Part shown: positions 1-8,186 of the stretch, one piece after another | Position numbering within the stretch: the stretch's first letter is position 1 | How the letters are laid out: each line of letters opens with the position of its first letter | Made by a program: the position numbers and the translations under genes | The notes under the pieces: model-generated | Told to the model about the DNA's origin: nothing | Seen by the model: only the letters and a program-made list of their open reading frames with translations | Databases searched by the model: none | Origin: Dechloromonas denitrificans | GTDB lineage: Bacteria; Pseudomonadota; Gammaproteobacteria; Burkholderiales; Rhodocyclaceae | Assembly (NCBI RefSeq): GCF_020510665.1 | Contig: NZ_CP075187.1 | Coordinates: 1,074,501-1,138,500, forward strand | Length of the DNA: 64,000 nucleotides | Direction: 5' to 3'

Positions 1-2
1 TT

Positions 3-218
3 GATGCCTACCTGGTCGATGGGCCGGAGGAAATTTCGGCCGATTGGCTGCTCGGCAAATCACGGGTTGGCGTGACCGCAGGCGCTTCCGCCCCGGAAAT
101 TCTCGTCGAACGCGTGGTAGACCGCGTCAAGCTGCTGACCGGGGCCTCTGTTGAGCAATTGGCGGGTGTCGAGGAGGGGGTGTCGTTCCCCTTGCCGAAG
201 GAATTGCTTGCTGGTTGA
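3..218 (+). CDS. ispH: 4-hydroxy-3-methylbut-2-enyl diphosphate reductase, C-terminal fragment (cut by window start)
   Basis: Only the last 71 codons are in the window; the reading frame starts at base 3 and ends with TGA at 216-218. The visible protein contains VGVTAGASAPE, the conserved C-terminal motif of IspH (LytB). This enzyme is the [4Fe-4S] reductase that makes IPP and DMAPP in the last step of the MEP isoprenoid pathway. The tail after the motif (valine- and glutamate-rich, ending in LPKELLAG) also fits proteobacterial IspH. The preceding MEP enzyme, ispG, lies at the other end of this window, so the two genes are about 59 kb apart. The upstream part and start are not visible. Confidence 0.88.
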   Translation, partial: DAYLVDGPEEISADWLLGKSRVGVTAGASAPEILVERVVDRVKLLTGASVEQLAGVEEGVSFPLPKELLAG

Positions 219-289
219 GGGAGGGCGGTTTTCTCGTCCGGGATGGATTGGCATCACTTCAATGCGAACATCCAGCTGTGATTTTTTGC

Positions 290-319
290 TTGATTGTCGA
301 TCCGGTTTTACTCTATAAT
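290..319 (+). promoter_or_regulatory. sigma-70 promoter of rpsT
   Basis: TTGATT at 290-295 and a perfect TATAAT at 314-319 are separated by 18 bases. This places a transcription start near 326, about 30 bases before the rpsT ATG, in the short gap after ispH. It is one of the two best matches to a housekeeping promoter in the window and fits a highly expressed ribosomal protein gene. Confidence 0.7.
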
Positions 320-354
320 CCTCGTTTTACTTTTCACCGTCTTTCGGAAACTTT

Positions 355-624
355 ATGGCCAATAGCGCACAAGCCCGCAAGCGCGCCCGTCAAGCTGACA
401 AGCAGCGCTCCCACAACGCCAGCCTGCGTTCGACCCTGCGTACCGCGATCAAGCGTGTTCGTCAGGCAATCGAAGCCGGTGACAAGGCCGCCGCTCAGGG
501 TGTCTTCCAGACCTCCGTCGCCGTGCTTGATCGCATCGCTGACAAGAAAATCATCCACAAGAACAAGGCTTCTCGTACCAAGAGCCGCCTGTCTGCACAG
601 ATCAAGGCACTTGCTGCAGCCTGA
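355..624 (+). CDS. rpsT: 30S ribosomal protein S20
   Basis: The 89-residue, very basic, alanine-rich protein begins [13 protein letters not shown], typical of bacterial S20, and the length matches the family (86-90 residues). S20 binds 16S rRNA early in assembly of the 30S subunit. It is a single-gene transcription unit: a strong promoter lies at 290-319 and an intrinsic terminator at 650-671. No SD sequence is obvious in the short leader; the ATG at 355 is the only start consistent with family length. In E. coli S20 represses its own translation; nothing in this leader shows that directly. Confidence 0.97.
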   Translation: MANSAQARKRARQADKQRSHNASLRSTLRTAIKRVRQAIEAGDKAAAQGVFQTSVAVLDRIADKKIIHKNKASRTKSRLSAQIKALAAA

Positions 625-649
625 TCCTGCTGGTGGTTGAAATAAAAAT

Positions 650-671
650 GGCACCTTCGGGTGCCTTTTTT
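650..671. terminator. intrinsic terminator between rpsT and the DUF3579 gene, probably bidirectional
   Basis: The stem GGCACC (650-655) pairs with GGTGCC (660-665) around a TTCG tetraloop and is followed by six T. A run of A at 644-648 precedes it, so it can also serve the convergent gene at 716-1024. Confidence 0.85.
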
Positions 672-715
672 GTTTCTGGTGTTTTAACGTTGGATTTGCC
701 GGATCTTGCGATGTT

Positions 716-1024
716 TTAGCTGGTGCTTTTCTTGTCTTCCAGCGAGCAGACGCCATCGATGATTTGCAGGTCGTTATCCTGGGCAAAATTGAGCATGAAG
801 CGGTAAGCCATCGGCTCGATTTCGCCGAGGCGGCCATCGACGAAAACAGCTTTTTCGCCGTTGTAGTCACCTGGGCCGACGTAAGGGGAGTATTTCATCT
901 TGCGTTCTGCGCCGAAGGCTGACATCACGCCACAGAGTCGTTCGGCCCAGTCGCTGGGGCGGAATTTGCGTCCCTGTTTGGTCAGGCCAACAATGATGAA
1001 GGTGGTCGATTCTTGTATTGTCAT
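716..1024 (-). CDS. DUF3579 domain-containing protein
   Basis: This small cytosolic protein (102 residues) starts MTIQESTTFIIVGLT and carries the GRKFRPSDWAERL stretch typical of the betaproteobacterial DUF3579 family, whose function is unknown. The open frame extends further upstream to 1228. However, family members begin at about this ATG (1022-1024), and the extra N-terminal residues look like translated promoter DNA. It converges on rpsT across a shared terminator and diverges from the small gene at 1206. No enzymatic motif is visible, so I assign no function. Confidence 0.8.
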   Translation of the reverse strand: MTIQESTTFIIVGLTKQGRKFRPSDWAERLCGVMSAFGAERKMKYSPYVGPGDYNGEKAVFVDGRLGEIEPMAYRFMLNFAQDNDLQIIDGVCSLEDKKSTS

Positions 1025-1145
1025 TGTTCTACTCTGCGTTAGCGGGCGTTGCGACCTCTGGTTGCCGCATTCTAGCAGAAGCCTTCCGGCTGTGGCGTAC
1101 TTGCCATCTTGAGGGGTAAAACTTCTTTTCCCTGAATGCGATACG

Positions 1146-1174
1146 TTGTTTTTCCAGAAACGGTTGCATATACT
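1146..1174 (+). promoter_or_regulatory. sigma-70-like promoter upstream of the 76-residue protein gene
   Basis: TTGTTT (1146-1151) and TATACT (1169-1174) are separated by exactly 17 bases, in the divergent region between the DUF3579 gene and the gene at 1206. The predicted start near 1181 leaves a leader of about 25 bases. Confidence 0.5.
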
Positions 1175-1205
1175 GGCCCTATCGCTTTGATCTGATGGGG
1201 GTTCT

Positions 1206-1436
1206 ATGCTGGCTTCCTCGATTACCAAATATCACTTCCGCATCCGTACGCGCACCGGGGCGATCGTCGAAAATGTTGCCATTTTTGGCAAGTCGGAAGA
1301 TGAGGCTGGCTGTAAATTGCGTCAAATGTACAAGGATTGCGAAATTCTGGATTGCCAGCTGGTGCAGTCCAGCGTTCTCGGTCGCGGCAACCATCTGAAT
1401 TACGAGGATGTCGTTGACCTGATCATTTCAGCCTGA
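1206..1436 (+). CDS. small conserved-looking protein of unknown function
   Basis: This gene encodes 76 residues, beginning MLASSITKYHFRIRTRTGAIV. A GATGGGGG purine stretch lies shortly before the ATG and a plausible promoter sits at 1146-1174. The composition is ordinary for a soluble alpha/beta protein (RIRTRTG strand, KLRQMYKDCEIL helix, two cysteines at the centre), with no signal peptide or membrane segment. The stop codon is one base from the stop of the convergent parA-like gene, and no terminator is seen between them. I do not recognise the family. The promoter, SD-like sequence and GC-rich third positions argue that it is real. Confidence 0.6.
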   Translation: MLASSITKYHFRIRTRTGAIVENVAIFGKSEDEAGCKLRQMYKDCEILDCQLVQSSVLGRGNHLNYEDVVDLIISA

Positions 1437-1437
1437 G

Positions 1438-2199
1438 CTATAAATCGCCGCGGTCGACCAGTTCAGCCAGCAGGTTTTTATAGTCATGGGCGCCCGGGCT
1501 TGATGCATTGTGGCGGAAAACATCCTGGTTCAGGGATGGGCTCTCCGCGACAGCGACATTTTCTGCAATCACCGTTTCGAGAACGTCGGCGCCGTAGCGC
1601 TCACGCAATTTGTTGCGTACATCGTCACTCATGCGTCGCCGCCGGTCAAACCTGGTTAGCAGGTAACGACGCTCGACGCGACGTTTGAGAACGGGTTCGA
1701 GTACCTGCAGGGTGCGAGTAATGTGGTCGGCTGCCTGCAAGGACAGATAGTCCGTCGAGATCGGGATCAGAAGGCGGTCGCAGGCAAAAATGGCATTGAG
1801 CGCCAGGACCCCAATGTAGGGGCAGCAATCAATGATGCAGTGGCGTGGAGCGGTGGTGCTTTCGAGCTGTTCCAGGCCGTGTCTGAGCTTGTTGAGAATG
1901 GCCGGGCCCTTGCCGAAGATCGAGTCGACCTTGATCAGTTGCTGGTGTGCGGGGATTAGTTGGCCGATGTGCTCCCAGTCAAGTTCCAGTTGGTCGAGTC
2001 CACGCAGGTCCTGATAAAAGGCAAACAGGCTGCGATTGGCTTCCATTGGAGCCTGGCCGTGAATGCTCGAAAGATGCCCCTGGGGGTCAAGGTCGAGCAG
2101 CAACGGAGGCGTGCCGGCACGGTTCAGCGCAGCGCCGAGATTGAGTGCAGTCGTTGTTTTTCCAACGCCGCCTTTCTGGTTGAATATGGCAATACGCAT
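1438..2199 (-). CDS. orphan ParA/Soj-type ATPase
   Basis: The protein has 253 residues with the deviant Walker A motif KGGVGKTT near residues 9-16 and a Walker A'/B region IIDCCPYIG (Asp then Pro), the signature of ParA/MinD ATPases. Such proteins dimerise on ATP, often bind DNA non-specifically, and position chromosomes, plasmids or protein clusters. No parB, gidA/gidB or recognisable cargo gene lies next to it, so it is not the chromosomal parAB pair. The start ATG (2197-2199) leads directly into MRIAIFNQKGG, leaving no room for an N-terminal DNA-binding domain, as in small ParA proteins. The partner and cargo are unknown. Confidence 0.85.
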   Translation of the reverse strand: MRIAIFNQKGGVGKTTTALNLGAALNRAGTPPLLLDLDPQGHLSSIHGQAPMEANRSLFAFYQDLRGLDQLELDWEHIGQLIPAHQQLIKVDSIFGKGPAILNKLRHGLEQLESTTAPRHCIIDCCPYIGVLALNAIFACDRLLIPISTDYLSLQAADHITRTLQVLEPVLKRRVERRYLLTRFDRRRRMSDDVRNKLRERYGADVLETVIAENVAVAESPSLNQDVFRHNASSPGAHDYKNLLAELVDRGDL

Positions 2200-2336
2200 G
2201 GTCTGGTCGTTCTATACAAGGCTCTATTTTTCACTTAACATTCAGCTTTCTGCAACTCTTTCGGGAATATTCCCCGTTTGAGAGGTAGTCGTTCTGGCGG
2301 CGATGGCCGCCGTTTTCGTTTTTGGGGTCGATGACC

Positions 2337-3509
2337 ATGTCGCACGTCATGAATACCTATGCCCGGTTGCCGGTGACTTTCAGTCACGGTGAAGGCTGCC
2401 GGATGACCGATGTCGAAGGTCGGGAATATCTCGATGCTTTGTCCGGGATTGCTGTCTCCACGCTGGGCCATGCGCACCCGAAACTTGTTTCGGCGATTGC
2501 TGCACAAGCTGGACGCCTGCTGCATACCTCAAATTTGTATCAAATTCGCGAACAGGAACAACTCTCTGAGCGTCTCGCCGCAGTTTCCGGCATGCAGGAG
2601 ATCTTTTTCTGCAATTCCGGCTGCGAAGCTAATGAAGCGGCCATTAAACTGGCCCGTTTTTACGGGCACAAGAAGGGGATTGAATCGCCGACCATCATCG
2701 TGATGGAAAAGGCATTCCATGGCCGGACCATGGCAACTCTTTCCGCGACCGGCAATCGCAAGGCCCAGGCCGGTTTCGAACCGCTGGTGTCAGGCTTCGT
2801 GCGTGTGCCTTACGATGACCTGGATGCCGTCAAGGCGGTCGCCGAACACAACAAGAACATCGTTGCCGTGATGCTTGAAATCGTTCAGGGCGAAGGTGGC
2901 ATTCATCTGGCTTCTCTGGATTACCAGAAGGGCCTGCGCAAATTGTGCGACGAACAAGGCTGGCTGTTGATCTGTGATGAAGTCCAGTGCGGCATGGCCC
3001 GGACCGGCAAATGGTTTGGCTATCAGCATGCCGGCATTCAGCCGGATATCGCAACCCTGGCCAAGGGCCTGGGGTCCGGAGTGCCGATCGGTGCCTGCAT
3101 GGCCAGCGGCAAGGCGGCTGGCCTGTTCGGGCCGGGTAACCACGGTTCCACTTTCGGCGGTAATCCACTGGCTTGTACGGCGGCGCTGACGACGATCGAT
3201 ACCATCGAGCAGGATGGACTGATGGTCAATGCCGAGCGTATCGGCGGGCTGATTCGGCAATTGATGGCTGAAGCACTGGCTGGCAGCAAGGGCGTCCAGG
3301 AAATTCGGGGCCATGGCCTGATGATCGGTATCGAACTGGATCGCCCCTGTGGCGAACTGGTTGAAAAAGCGATGGCAGCGGGTGTGCTGCTCAATGTCAC
3401 GGCAGACAAGGTGGTTCGCTTGTTGCCGGCGCTGATTTTTGGCGAAAAAGAGGCGCGCGAGCTAGTTGACCGCGTTGCTCCCCTCATCAAGGACTTCCTG
3501 GCGGCCTGA
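2337..3509 (+). CDS. argD: acetylornithine aminotransferase
   Basis: This PLP-dependent class III aminotransferase (390 residues) converts N-acetylglutamate 5-semialdehyde to N-acetylornithine in arginine synthesis and may also act in lysine synthesis. From the chosen start, Asp214 (in LICDEVQ) would bind the pyridine nitrogen and Lys243 (in TLAKGLG) forms the Schiff base; the phosphate-binding NSGCEANEAA stretch is at 93-102. Possible starts are TTG 2322, ATG 2331, ATG 2337 and ATG 2349. ATG 2337 is preferred because GGGG at 2324-2327 is then 9 bases away, and MSHVMNTYARLP is a usual N-terminus. It is the first gene of an arg run, 2 bases before argF. Confidence 0.95.
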   Translation: MSHVMNTYARLPVTFSHGEGCRMTDVEGREYLDALSGIAVSTLGHAHPKLVSAIAAQAGRLLHTSNLYQIREQEQLSERLAAVSGMQEIFFCNSGCEANEAAIKLARFYGHKKGIESPTIIVMEKAFHGRTMATLSATGNRKAQAGFEPLVSGFVRVPYDDLDAVKAVAEHNKNIVAVMLEIVQGEGGIHLASLDYQKGLRKLCDEQGWLLICDEVQCGMARTGKWFGYQHAGIQPDIATLAKGLGSGVPIGACMASGKAAGLFGPGNHGSTFGGNPLACTAALTTIDTIEQDGLMVNAERIGGLIRQLMAEALAGSKGVQEIRGHGLMIGIELDRPCGELVEKAMAAGVLLNVTADKVVRLLPALIFGEKEARELVDRVAPLIKDFLAA

Positions 3510-3511
3510 TT

Positions 3512-4435
3512 ATGGCGATCAAACATTTCCTGCAATTCAACGATTTTTCGCGCGACGAACTCGAATACGTCTTCGAACGTACGCGCTGCATCAAGAACCA
3601 GTTCAAGTCCTACCAGAAGTACTGGCCGCTGAGCGACCGCACGCTGGTCATGATTTTCGAAAAGGCCAGCACCCGGACGCGTCTGTCGTTCGAGGCCGGC
3701 ATGCACCAGTTGGGTGGTGCTGCGATCTACCTGAATACGCGTGATTCCCAGTTGGGACGCGGCGAACCGGTCGAGGATGCGGCACAGGTCATTTCGCGCA
3801 TGAGCGACATCGTGATGATCCGTACCTTCGAGCAGGAAATCATCGAGCGTTTCGCGGCCAATTCCCGCGTGCCGGTGATCAATGGCCTGACCAACGAATA
3901 CCATCCGTGCCAGATCCTGGCCGATATTTACACCTACATCGAGCATCGTGGCTGCATTCAGGGCAAGACGGTGGCTTGGGTGGGCGATGCCAACAATATG
4001 TGCAACACCTGGCTGCAGGCGGCTGAGGTTCTTGATTTCAAGGTCAATGTATCGACCCCGCCGGGCTACGAGCTGCAGGCTGATCTGATCAAGGGCGTCA
4101 ATGCTGCGCACTACGAGGTCTTTGCCGACCCGATGGATGCCTGTCGCGGAGCCGATTTGGTGACGACCGATGTGTGGACGTCGATGGGCTTCGAGGCCGA
4201 AAACGAAGCGCGCATGAAGGCTTTTGCCGACTGGTGTGTCGATGGCGACATGATGCGCATCGCCAACGAAGGTGCGGTGTTCATGCACTGCCTGCCGGCC
4301 CACCGTGGCGAGGAAGTCACTGCAGAAGTGATTGACGGGCCGCAATCCGTGGTCTGGGATGAGGCTGAAAATCGTCTGCACGTACAAAAAGCATTAATGG
4401 AATACCTGCTCCTGGGCAGGATTGAAACGAAGTAA
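3512..4435 (+). CDS. argF: ornithine carbamoyltransferase
   Basis: This enzyme (307 residues) forms citrulline from ornithine and carbamoyl phosphate. The carbamoyl phosphate motif STRTR is at residues 53-57, HPCQILAD binds the carbamoyl moiety, and [10 protein letters not shown] near the C-terminus carries the catalytic Cys loop. Length matches anabolic OTCases. The ATG follows the argD stop by two bases, implying coupled translation. The downstream neighbour is argG, so three consecutive genes cover the route from acetylglutamate semialdehyde to argininosuccinate, except for the deacetylation step. Confidence 0.97.
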   Translation: MAIKHFLQFNDFSRDELEYVFERTRCIKNQFKSYQKYWPLSDRTLVMIFEKASTRTRLSFEAGMHQLGGAAIYLNTRDSQLGRGEPVEDAAQVISRMSDIVMIRTFEQEIIERFAANSRVPVINGLTNEYHPCQILADIYTYIEHRGCIQGKTVAWVGDANNMCNTWLQAAEVLDFKVNVSTPPGYELQADLIKGVNAAHYEVFADPMDACRGADLVTTDVWTSMGFEAENEARMKAFADWCVDGDMMRIANEGAVFMHCLPAHRGEEVTAEVIDGPQSVVWDEAENRLHVQKALMEYLLLGRIETK

Positions 4436-4445
4436 GGGAACAGAA

Positions 4446-5681
4446 ATGAGCGACGTCAAGAAAGTAGTGCTGGCCTATTCCGGTGGTCTCGATACCTCCG
4501 TGATCCTGAAATGGCTGCAGGATACCTACCAGTGTGAAGTGGTGACTTTCACCGCCGATCTTGGCCAGGGCGAAGAACTTGAGCCGGCACGCGCCAAGGC
4601 GCTGCAATTCGGCATCAAGCCGGAAAACATCTTCATCGACGACCTGCGCGAAGAGTTCGTGCGCGACTTCGTCTTCCCGATGTTCCGTTGCAATACGGTC
4701 TATGAAGGCGAGTACCTGCTCGGTACCTCGATTGCCCGTCCGCTGATCGCCAAGCGTCTGATCGAGATCGTCAATGCCACCGGTGCCGATGCCATTTCGC
4801 ACGGCGCAACCGGCAAGGGTAACGACCAGGTTCGTTTCGAGCTTGGCGCCTACGCGCTGAAGCCGGGCATCAAAGTCATCGCCCCGTGGCGCGAGTGGGA
4901 TCTGCTGTCCCGTGAGAAGCTGATGGCCTATGCCGAACAACATGGCATTCCGGTCGATATGAAGCACAAGCAGGGCGGTTCGCCGTACTCGATGGACGCC
5001 AACCTGCTGCACATCTCCTACGAAGGTCGTCACCTGGAAAACCCGGCGGCTGAAGCCGAAGAGTCGATGTGGCGCTGGACGGTTTCCCCGGAAGCTGCGC
5101 CGGACAAGGCCGAATACCTCGATATCGAATACGAGAAGGGTGACATCGTCGGCCTGAACGGTCAGCGCATGACGCCGGCCCAGGTGCTTGCCACGCTGAA
5201 CAAGCTGGGTGGTCAGCATGGCATCGGCCGTCTCGATCTGGTCGAAAACCGCTACGTCGGCATGAAGTCGCGCGGCTGCTACGAAACCCCGGGCGGTACG
5301 ATCATGCTGCGTGCCCACCGTGCCATCGAATCCGTCTGTCTCGACCGCGAAGTCGCCCACCTCAAGGACGACCTGATGCCGCGTTACGCCAGCCTGGTGT
5401 ACAACGGCTACTGGTGGAGCCCGGAACGCATCGCGCTGCAGACGCTGATCGACCACACGCAAAGCGTCGTCAACGGCTTCGTTCGCGTCAAGCTGTACAA
5501 GGGCAACGTTATCGTCGTTGGCCGTGATTCCAAGACCGATTCGCTGTTCGATCCGACCATCGCCACCTTCGAGGACGATGCCGGTGCCTACGACCAGAAG
5601 GATGCGGCCGGTTTCATCAAGCTCAACGCGCTGCGCCTGCGCATTGCCGCCAACCTGCGCGCCAAGAACGGGAAGGCCTAA
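4446..5681 (+). CDS. argG: argininosuccinate synthase
   Basis: ArgG (411 residues) joins citrulline and aspartate with ATP hydrolysis to AMP. The PP-loop motif AYSGGLDTS is at residues 9-17. Regions such as [15 protein letters not shown] and [11 protein letters not shown] are typical of the family. The frame is open from 4422, but ATG 4446 is preceded by AAGGGA at a good distance and gives the normal [14 protein letters not shown] start. It lies 10 bases after argF and 3 bases before the DUF2788 gene, so the arginine genes are probably co-transcribed with the next three genes. Confidence 0.97.
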   Translation: MSDVKKVVLAYSGGLDTSVILKWLQDTYQCEVVTFTADLGQGEELEPARAKALQFGIKPENIFIDDLREEFVRDFVFPMFRCNTVYEGEYLLGTSIARPLIAKRLIEIVNATGADAISHGATGKGNDQVRFELGAYALKPGIKVIAPWREWDLLSREKLMAYAEQHGIPVDMKHKQGGSPYSMDANLLHISYEGRHLENPAAEAEESMWRWTVSPEAAPDKAEYLDIEYEKGDIVGLNGQRMTPAQVLATLNKLGGQHGIGRLDLVENRYVGMKSRGCYETPGGTIMLRAHRAIESVCLDREVAHLKDDLMPRYASLVYNGYWWSPERIALQTLIDHTQSVVNGFVRVKLYKGNVIVVGRDSKTDSLFDPTIATFEDDAGAYDQKDAAGFIKLNALRLRIAANLRAKNGKA

Positions 5682-5684
5682 GCG

Positions 5685-5909
5685 ATGGAAGGCAGCACTC
5701 TTTTTGGCCTGACCGAAGAACAGATTGCGGATTTCGGCTCAACCTGGGGTGTTGCCGCTTTCATCCTGTTCATGCTCTTCATCATTGGCGAGATCGCCTG
5801 GAAGTCGAAGGCTGGCAAGACCGGGACGTTTGTCCTGTTCTTCGTGCTGGCTTTCGGCATGGTCGGTTTTGTCGCCAAAGGCATCATTCAAAAACTCTGG
5901 GGTATTTAA
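5685..5909 (+). CDS. DUF2788 family small membrane protein
   Basis: This 74-residue protein has two hydrophobic segments (about residues 22-38 and 47-66) separated by a short basic loop (WKSKAGKTG), so it is probably a two-helix inner-membrane protein. Its start (MEGSTLFGLTEEQIADFG) and length match the DUF2788 family of Betaproteobacteria, which has no known role. The ATG is 3 bases after the argG stop and its own stop abuts the ATG of ppnP, so it is embedded in the operon. Confidence 0.82.
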   Translation: MEGSTLFGLTEEQIADFGSTWGVAAFILFMLFIIGEIAWKSKAGKTGTFVLFFVLAFGMVGFVAKGIIQKLWGI

Positions 5910-6227
5910 ATGTCGCAATACGACAACGTTTCCGTGGTCAAGAAGGCCAATGTTTATTTCGATGGCAAATGTGTCAGCCACACCGTGGTGCTGGCCGATG
6001 GTACGAAGAAGACGGTCGGCGTGATCCTGCCGTCCGCACTGACCTTCAACACCGGCGCGCCGGAAATCATGGAAGGCGTCGGTGGTTCGTGCAAGGTCAA
6101 GCTCAAGGGCGAAACCGAATGGACGACCTGGGGCGAAGGCCAATCCTTCAATGTGCCGGGCAACTCGTCCTTCGAGATTTCCGTCGCTGAAGGCGATGCT
6201 TACCACTACGTCTGTCATTTCGGGTAA
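5910..6227 (+). CDS. ppnP: pyrimidine/purine nucleoside phosphorylase (DUF1255/YaiE family)
   Basis: The 105-residue cupin-like protein has [11 protein letters not shown], the [19 protein letters not shown] region and a C-terminal YHYVCHFG, all typical of PpnP. Family members phosphorolyse a broad range of nucleosides to free bases and ribose 1-phosphate. The start codon directly abuts the stop of the preceding gene (no spacer). It is slightly longer than the E. coli protein because of a few extra residues at the N-terminus. Nothing links it functionally to the arginine genes beyond shared transcription. Confidence 0.9.
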   Translation: MSQYDNVSVVKKANVYFDGKCVSHTVVLADGTKKTVGVILPSALTFNTGAPEIMEGVGGSCKVKLKGETEWTTWGEGQSFNVPGNSSFEISVAEGDAYHYVCHFG

Positions 6228-6232
6228 GCGCC

Positions 6233-6727
6233 ATGCCGAGCTTTGACTTCACCTCCGAGGCGGATCTGGTGGCGTTGAAGAACGCCATCGACGTGACTGC
6301 ACGCCAGATCGACAATCGTTATGACTTCAAGGGCACCTCGGCCAAGGTCGAGTTGAACGAGAAGGACAAGGTCATCACCCTGTGGGGCGATTCCGATTTC
6401 CAGTTGGACCAGATCAAGGACCTGCTTTTCCCGGCCATGGAAAAGAAGGAAAAAGAGAGCGTCAAGCGCCTCGATCACCAGAAGGTGGTCAGTGTTTCAG
6501 GCAACAAGGTCAAGCAGGAAATGAAGATCAAGGATGGGATCGACAGCGATCTGGCCAAGAAGATCGTCAAGCTGATCAAGGATGGCAAGCTCAAGGTCCA
6601 GGCGGCCATTCAGGGCGATACCGTGCGTGTCACGGGCGCCAAGCGGGATGATCTGCAGGGTTGTATCGCGCTGGTCACCAAGTCGATTACCGACTTCCCG
6701 ATCAAGTACGGCAACTTCCGCGATTAA
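6233..6727 (+). CDS. yajQ: YajQ family cyclic di-GMP / nucleotide-binding protein
   Basis: This 164-residue protein begins MPSFDFTSEADLVALKNA and contains RYDFKGTSA and the repeat-like GDSDFQLDQ and GAKRDDLQG segments of the YajQ family (two ferredoxin-like domains). Members bind c-di-GMP in Xanthomonas and Pseudomonas and affect transcription through partner regulators. Whether this protein does so cannot be read from sequence. It is the last gene of the argD-to-yajQ run. A 28-base perfect palindrome starts three bases after its stop, followed by a terminator. Confidence 0.93.
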   Translation: MPSFDFTSEADLVALKNAIDVTARQIDNRYDFKGTSAKVELNEKDKVITLWGDSDFQLDQIKDLLFPAMEKKEKESVKRLDHQKVVSVSGNKVKQEMKIKDGIDSDLAKKIVKLIKDGKLKVQAAIQGDTVRVTGAKRDDLQGCIALVTKSITDFPIKYGNFRD

Positions 6728-6730
6728 GGC

Positions 6731-6758
6731 TGCATTTCGCGGTCGACCGCGAAATGCA
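6731..6758. repeat. 28-base perfect inverted repeat after yajQ
   Basis: TGCATTTCGCGG (6731-6742) pairs perfectly with 6747-6758 around TCGA. As RNA it is a 12-bp stem with a 4-base loop, but it has no T tract of its own. It may be an mRNA 3' end stabiliser, a first half of a tandem terminator, or a protein-binding site. Confidence 0.8.
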
Positions 6759-6761
6759 GGT

Positions 6762-6795
6762 AAAAATGGGCAGCCAGGCTGCCCGTTTTGCTTTT
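6762..6795. terminator. bidirectional intrinsic terminator between yajQ and the amidotransferase gene
   Basis: The stem GGGCAGC (6768-6774) pairs with GCTGCCC (6778-6784) around CAG. It is flanked by AAAAA on the left and GTTTTGCTTTT on the right, so it can end both the yajQ operon and the convergent amidotransferase gene. Confidence 0.8.
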
Positions 6796-7516
6796 AGCCG
6801 GGCTGGCGAGACAGCCCCTTGATCCACACCGAGTAAAGCTGTTCGGACAGTTGGCGCATGCTTGGCAGGCGCTGGCTGATTTCGGCCTGTATGGTTGCCG
6901 GTGGCTGGACGCTGGGTTGATCACCCGCGGCGATGATTTCATTGACCCAGTCATCACACCAGGTGGCGATCATTTCCGGCGTCATTTCAACATGGCACTG
7001 CATCCCGAGATGGGGGCCGAGAGCAAACATCTGGTTGGTGCAGTAATTCGTCGATAAAAGGCGCGTTGCCCCTGGCGGCAGGCTGAATGTTTCTCCGTGC
7101 CAATGGAACACGGTGCTCTTCTCGCTGGCAAAACGGCCCAGCCAGTGTCGGGCGATATCGCTGTCCGAGGCAAAGGCTTCGCTCCAGCCGATTTCCTTGG
7201 CCGGATTGCGTGTCACGGCGCCGCCCAGTGCTTTGCTGATCAGTTGCCCACCCAGGCAGTGTCCGAGGACCGGAATATTGCTTGCAACGGCTTGGCGAAT
7301 CAGTTCGCAGACGGGGGTGATCCAGGGAAGGGCGTCGTTCACGCTCATCGGGCCGCCCATGAAACACAGGCCGGAAAAGCCGTCGACCGTAGCAGGGACG
7401 GATTCGCCTTCATCAATGGCGATCAATGTCCATGGAATCCCTTGCTGTTCAAGGAATATGGCAAAATAGCCCGGACCTTCAGTTGGGGAGTGGCGAAAGA
7501 TGGCGACAGGTTTCAT
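6794..7516 (-). CDS. class I glutamine amidotransferase (GMP synthase-like)
   Basis: This stand-alone GATase1 protein (240 residues) has a complete catalytic triad: the nucleophile Cys87 in GHCLGGQ, and His175 and Glu177 in CHVEM. The GGPMSVND segment around residue 54 is the usual oxyanion region. Such proteins hydrolyse glutamine or gamma-glutamyl compounds. Homologues annotated as GMP synthase-like domains often act in amide or polyamine catabolism rather than GMP synthesis, and no synthetase domain is fused or adjacent. The ATG at 7514-7516 is only 25 bases from the chosen start of the divergent retropepsin gene. The exact substrate is unknown. Confidence 0.87.
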   Translation of the reverse strand: MKPVAIFRHSPTEGPGYFAIFLEQQGIPWTLIAIDEGESVPATVDGFSGLCFMGGPMSVNDALPWITPVCELIRQAVASNIPVLGHCLGGQLISKALGGAVTRNPAKEIGWSEAFASDSDIARHWLGRFASEKSTVFHWHGETFSLPPGATRLLSTNYCTNQMFALGPHLGMQCHVEMTPEMIATWCDDWVNEIIAAGDQPSVQPPATIQAEISQRLPSMRQLSEQLYSVWIKGLSRQPG

Positions 7517-7541
7517 GGCAGGACAAATGTCGGGAAAAGTG

Positions 7542-8177
7542 ATGCGTCATTCTACGGTGCTGGCCTGCGCTTTATTATTTTTTTCAGGCTTGGCGTCAGC
7601 CCAGAATGTGGGCCTGGCAGGCTTGATGGGTAGCAAGGCGATGTTGATGATCAATGGTGGCGAGCCGCAGGCTGTTGCCATTGGGCAATCGCTCGATGGC
7701 GTCAAGTTGATCGCTATCCAGGGAGACCAGGCGATTGTCGAAGTCGGTGGCAAAAAGCGGCCGCTGCGCATCGGTCAGCATGCCGTCGGTGCCAATCTGG
7801 GCGATGGTTCCGGCAGAGTCAGCCTGACGGCAGATGCCCGTGGTCATTTCGTGACCACCGGGCAAGTTAATGGCACATCGCTCAGCTTTATGGTGGATAC
7901 TGGGGCGACGTCGATCGCCATCGGCGCTTCCGATGCTCGCCGGATCGGGCTCGATACGAGCCGCGGGGAGCAAGGGACAGTGAGTACGGCCAACGGCCGG
8001 ACGACCGTCACCCGCTTGAAACTCGATACGGTGCGTGTCGGTGACATCACCTTGTACAACGTCGATGCGGTGGTCATGGGGCACGACATGCAGCCGGCGC
8101 TGCTGGGCATGAGTTTCCTCAACCGGATGGAAATGCAGCGCGACGGCGGGACAATGACACTTAAAAAACGATTCTAG
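7542..8177 (+). CDS. retropepsin-like (clan AA, TIGR02281-type) aspartic protease, exported
   Basis: The protein (211 residues from ATG 7542) has a signal peptide (MRHSTVLACALLFFSGLASA, then QN), a linker of about 75 residues, and a retropepsin fold with the active-site motif VDTGATS (Asp119) and a C-terminal LLGMSFLNRMEM. Family members are single-domain proteases thought to act as dimers in the periplasm; substrates are not known. Upstream in-frame starts exist (ATG 7527 and others back to 7500). ATG 7542 is favoured by the signal peptide and a GGGAAAAG stretch before it. It begins a short operon with the next two genes. Confidence 0.82.
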   Translation: MRHSTVLACALLFFSGLASAQNVGLAGLMGSKAMLMINGGEPQAVAIGQSLDGVKLIAIQGDQAIVEVGGKKRPLRIGQHAVGANLGDGSGRVSLTADARGHFVTTGQVNGTSLSFMVDTGATSIAIGASDARRIGLDTSRGEQGTVSTANGRTTVTRLKLDTVRVGDITLYNVDAVVMGHDMQPALLGMSFLNRMEMQRDGGTMTLKKRF

Positions 8178-8186
8178 GAGAGAAAA

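Noticed and set aside
3038..5462. Minus-strand frames opposite argD, argF and argG (449 and 381 codons)
   Set aside because: Antisense to strongly conserved arginine genes; no SD or motif.
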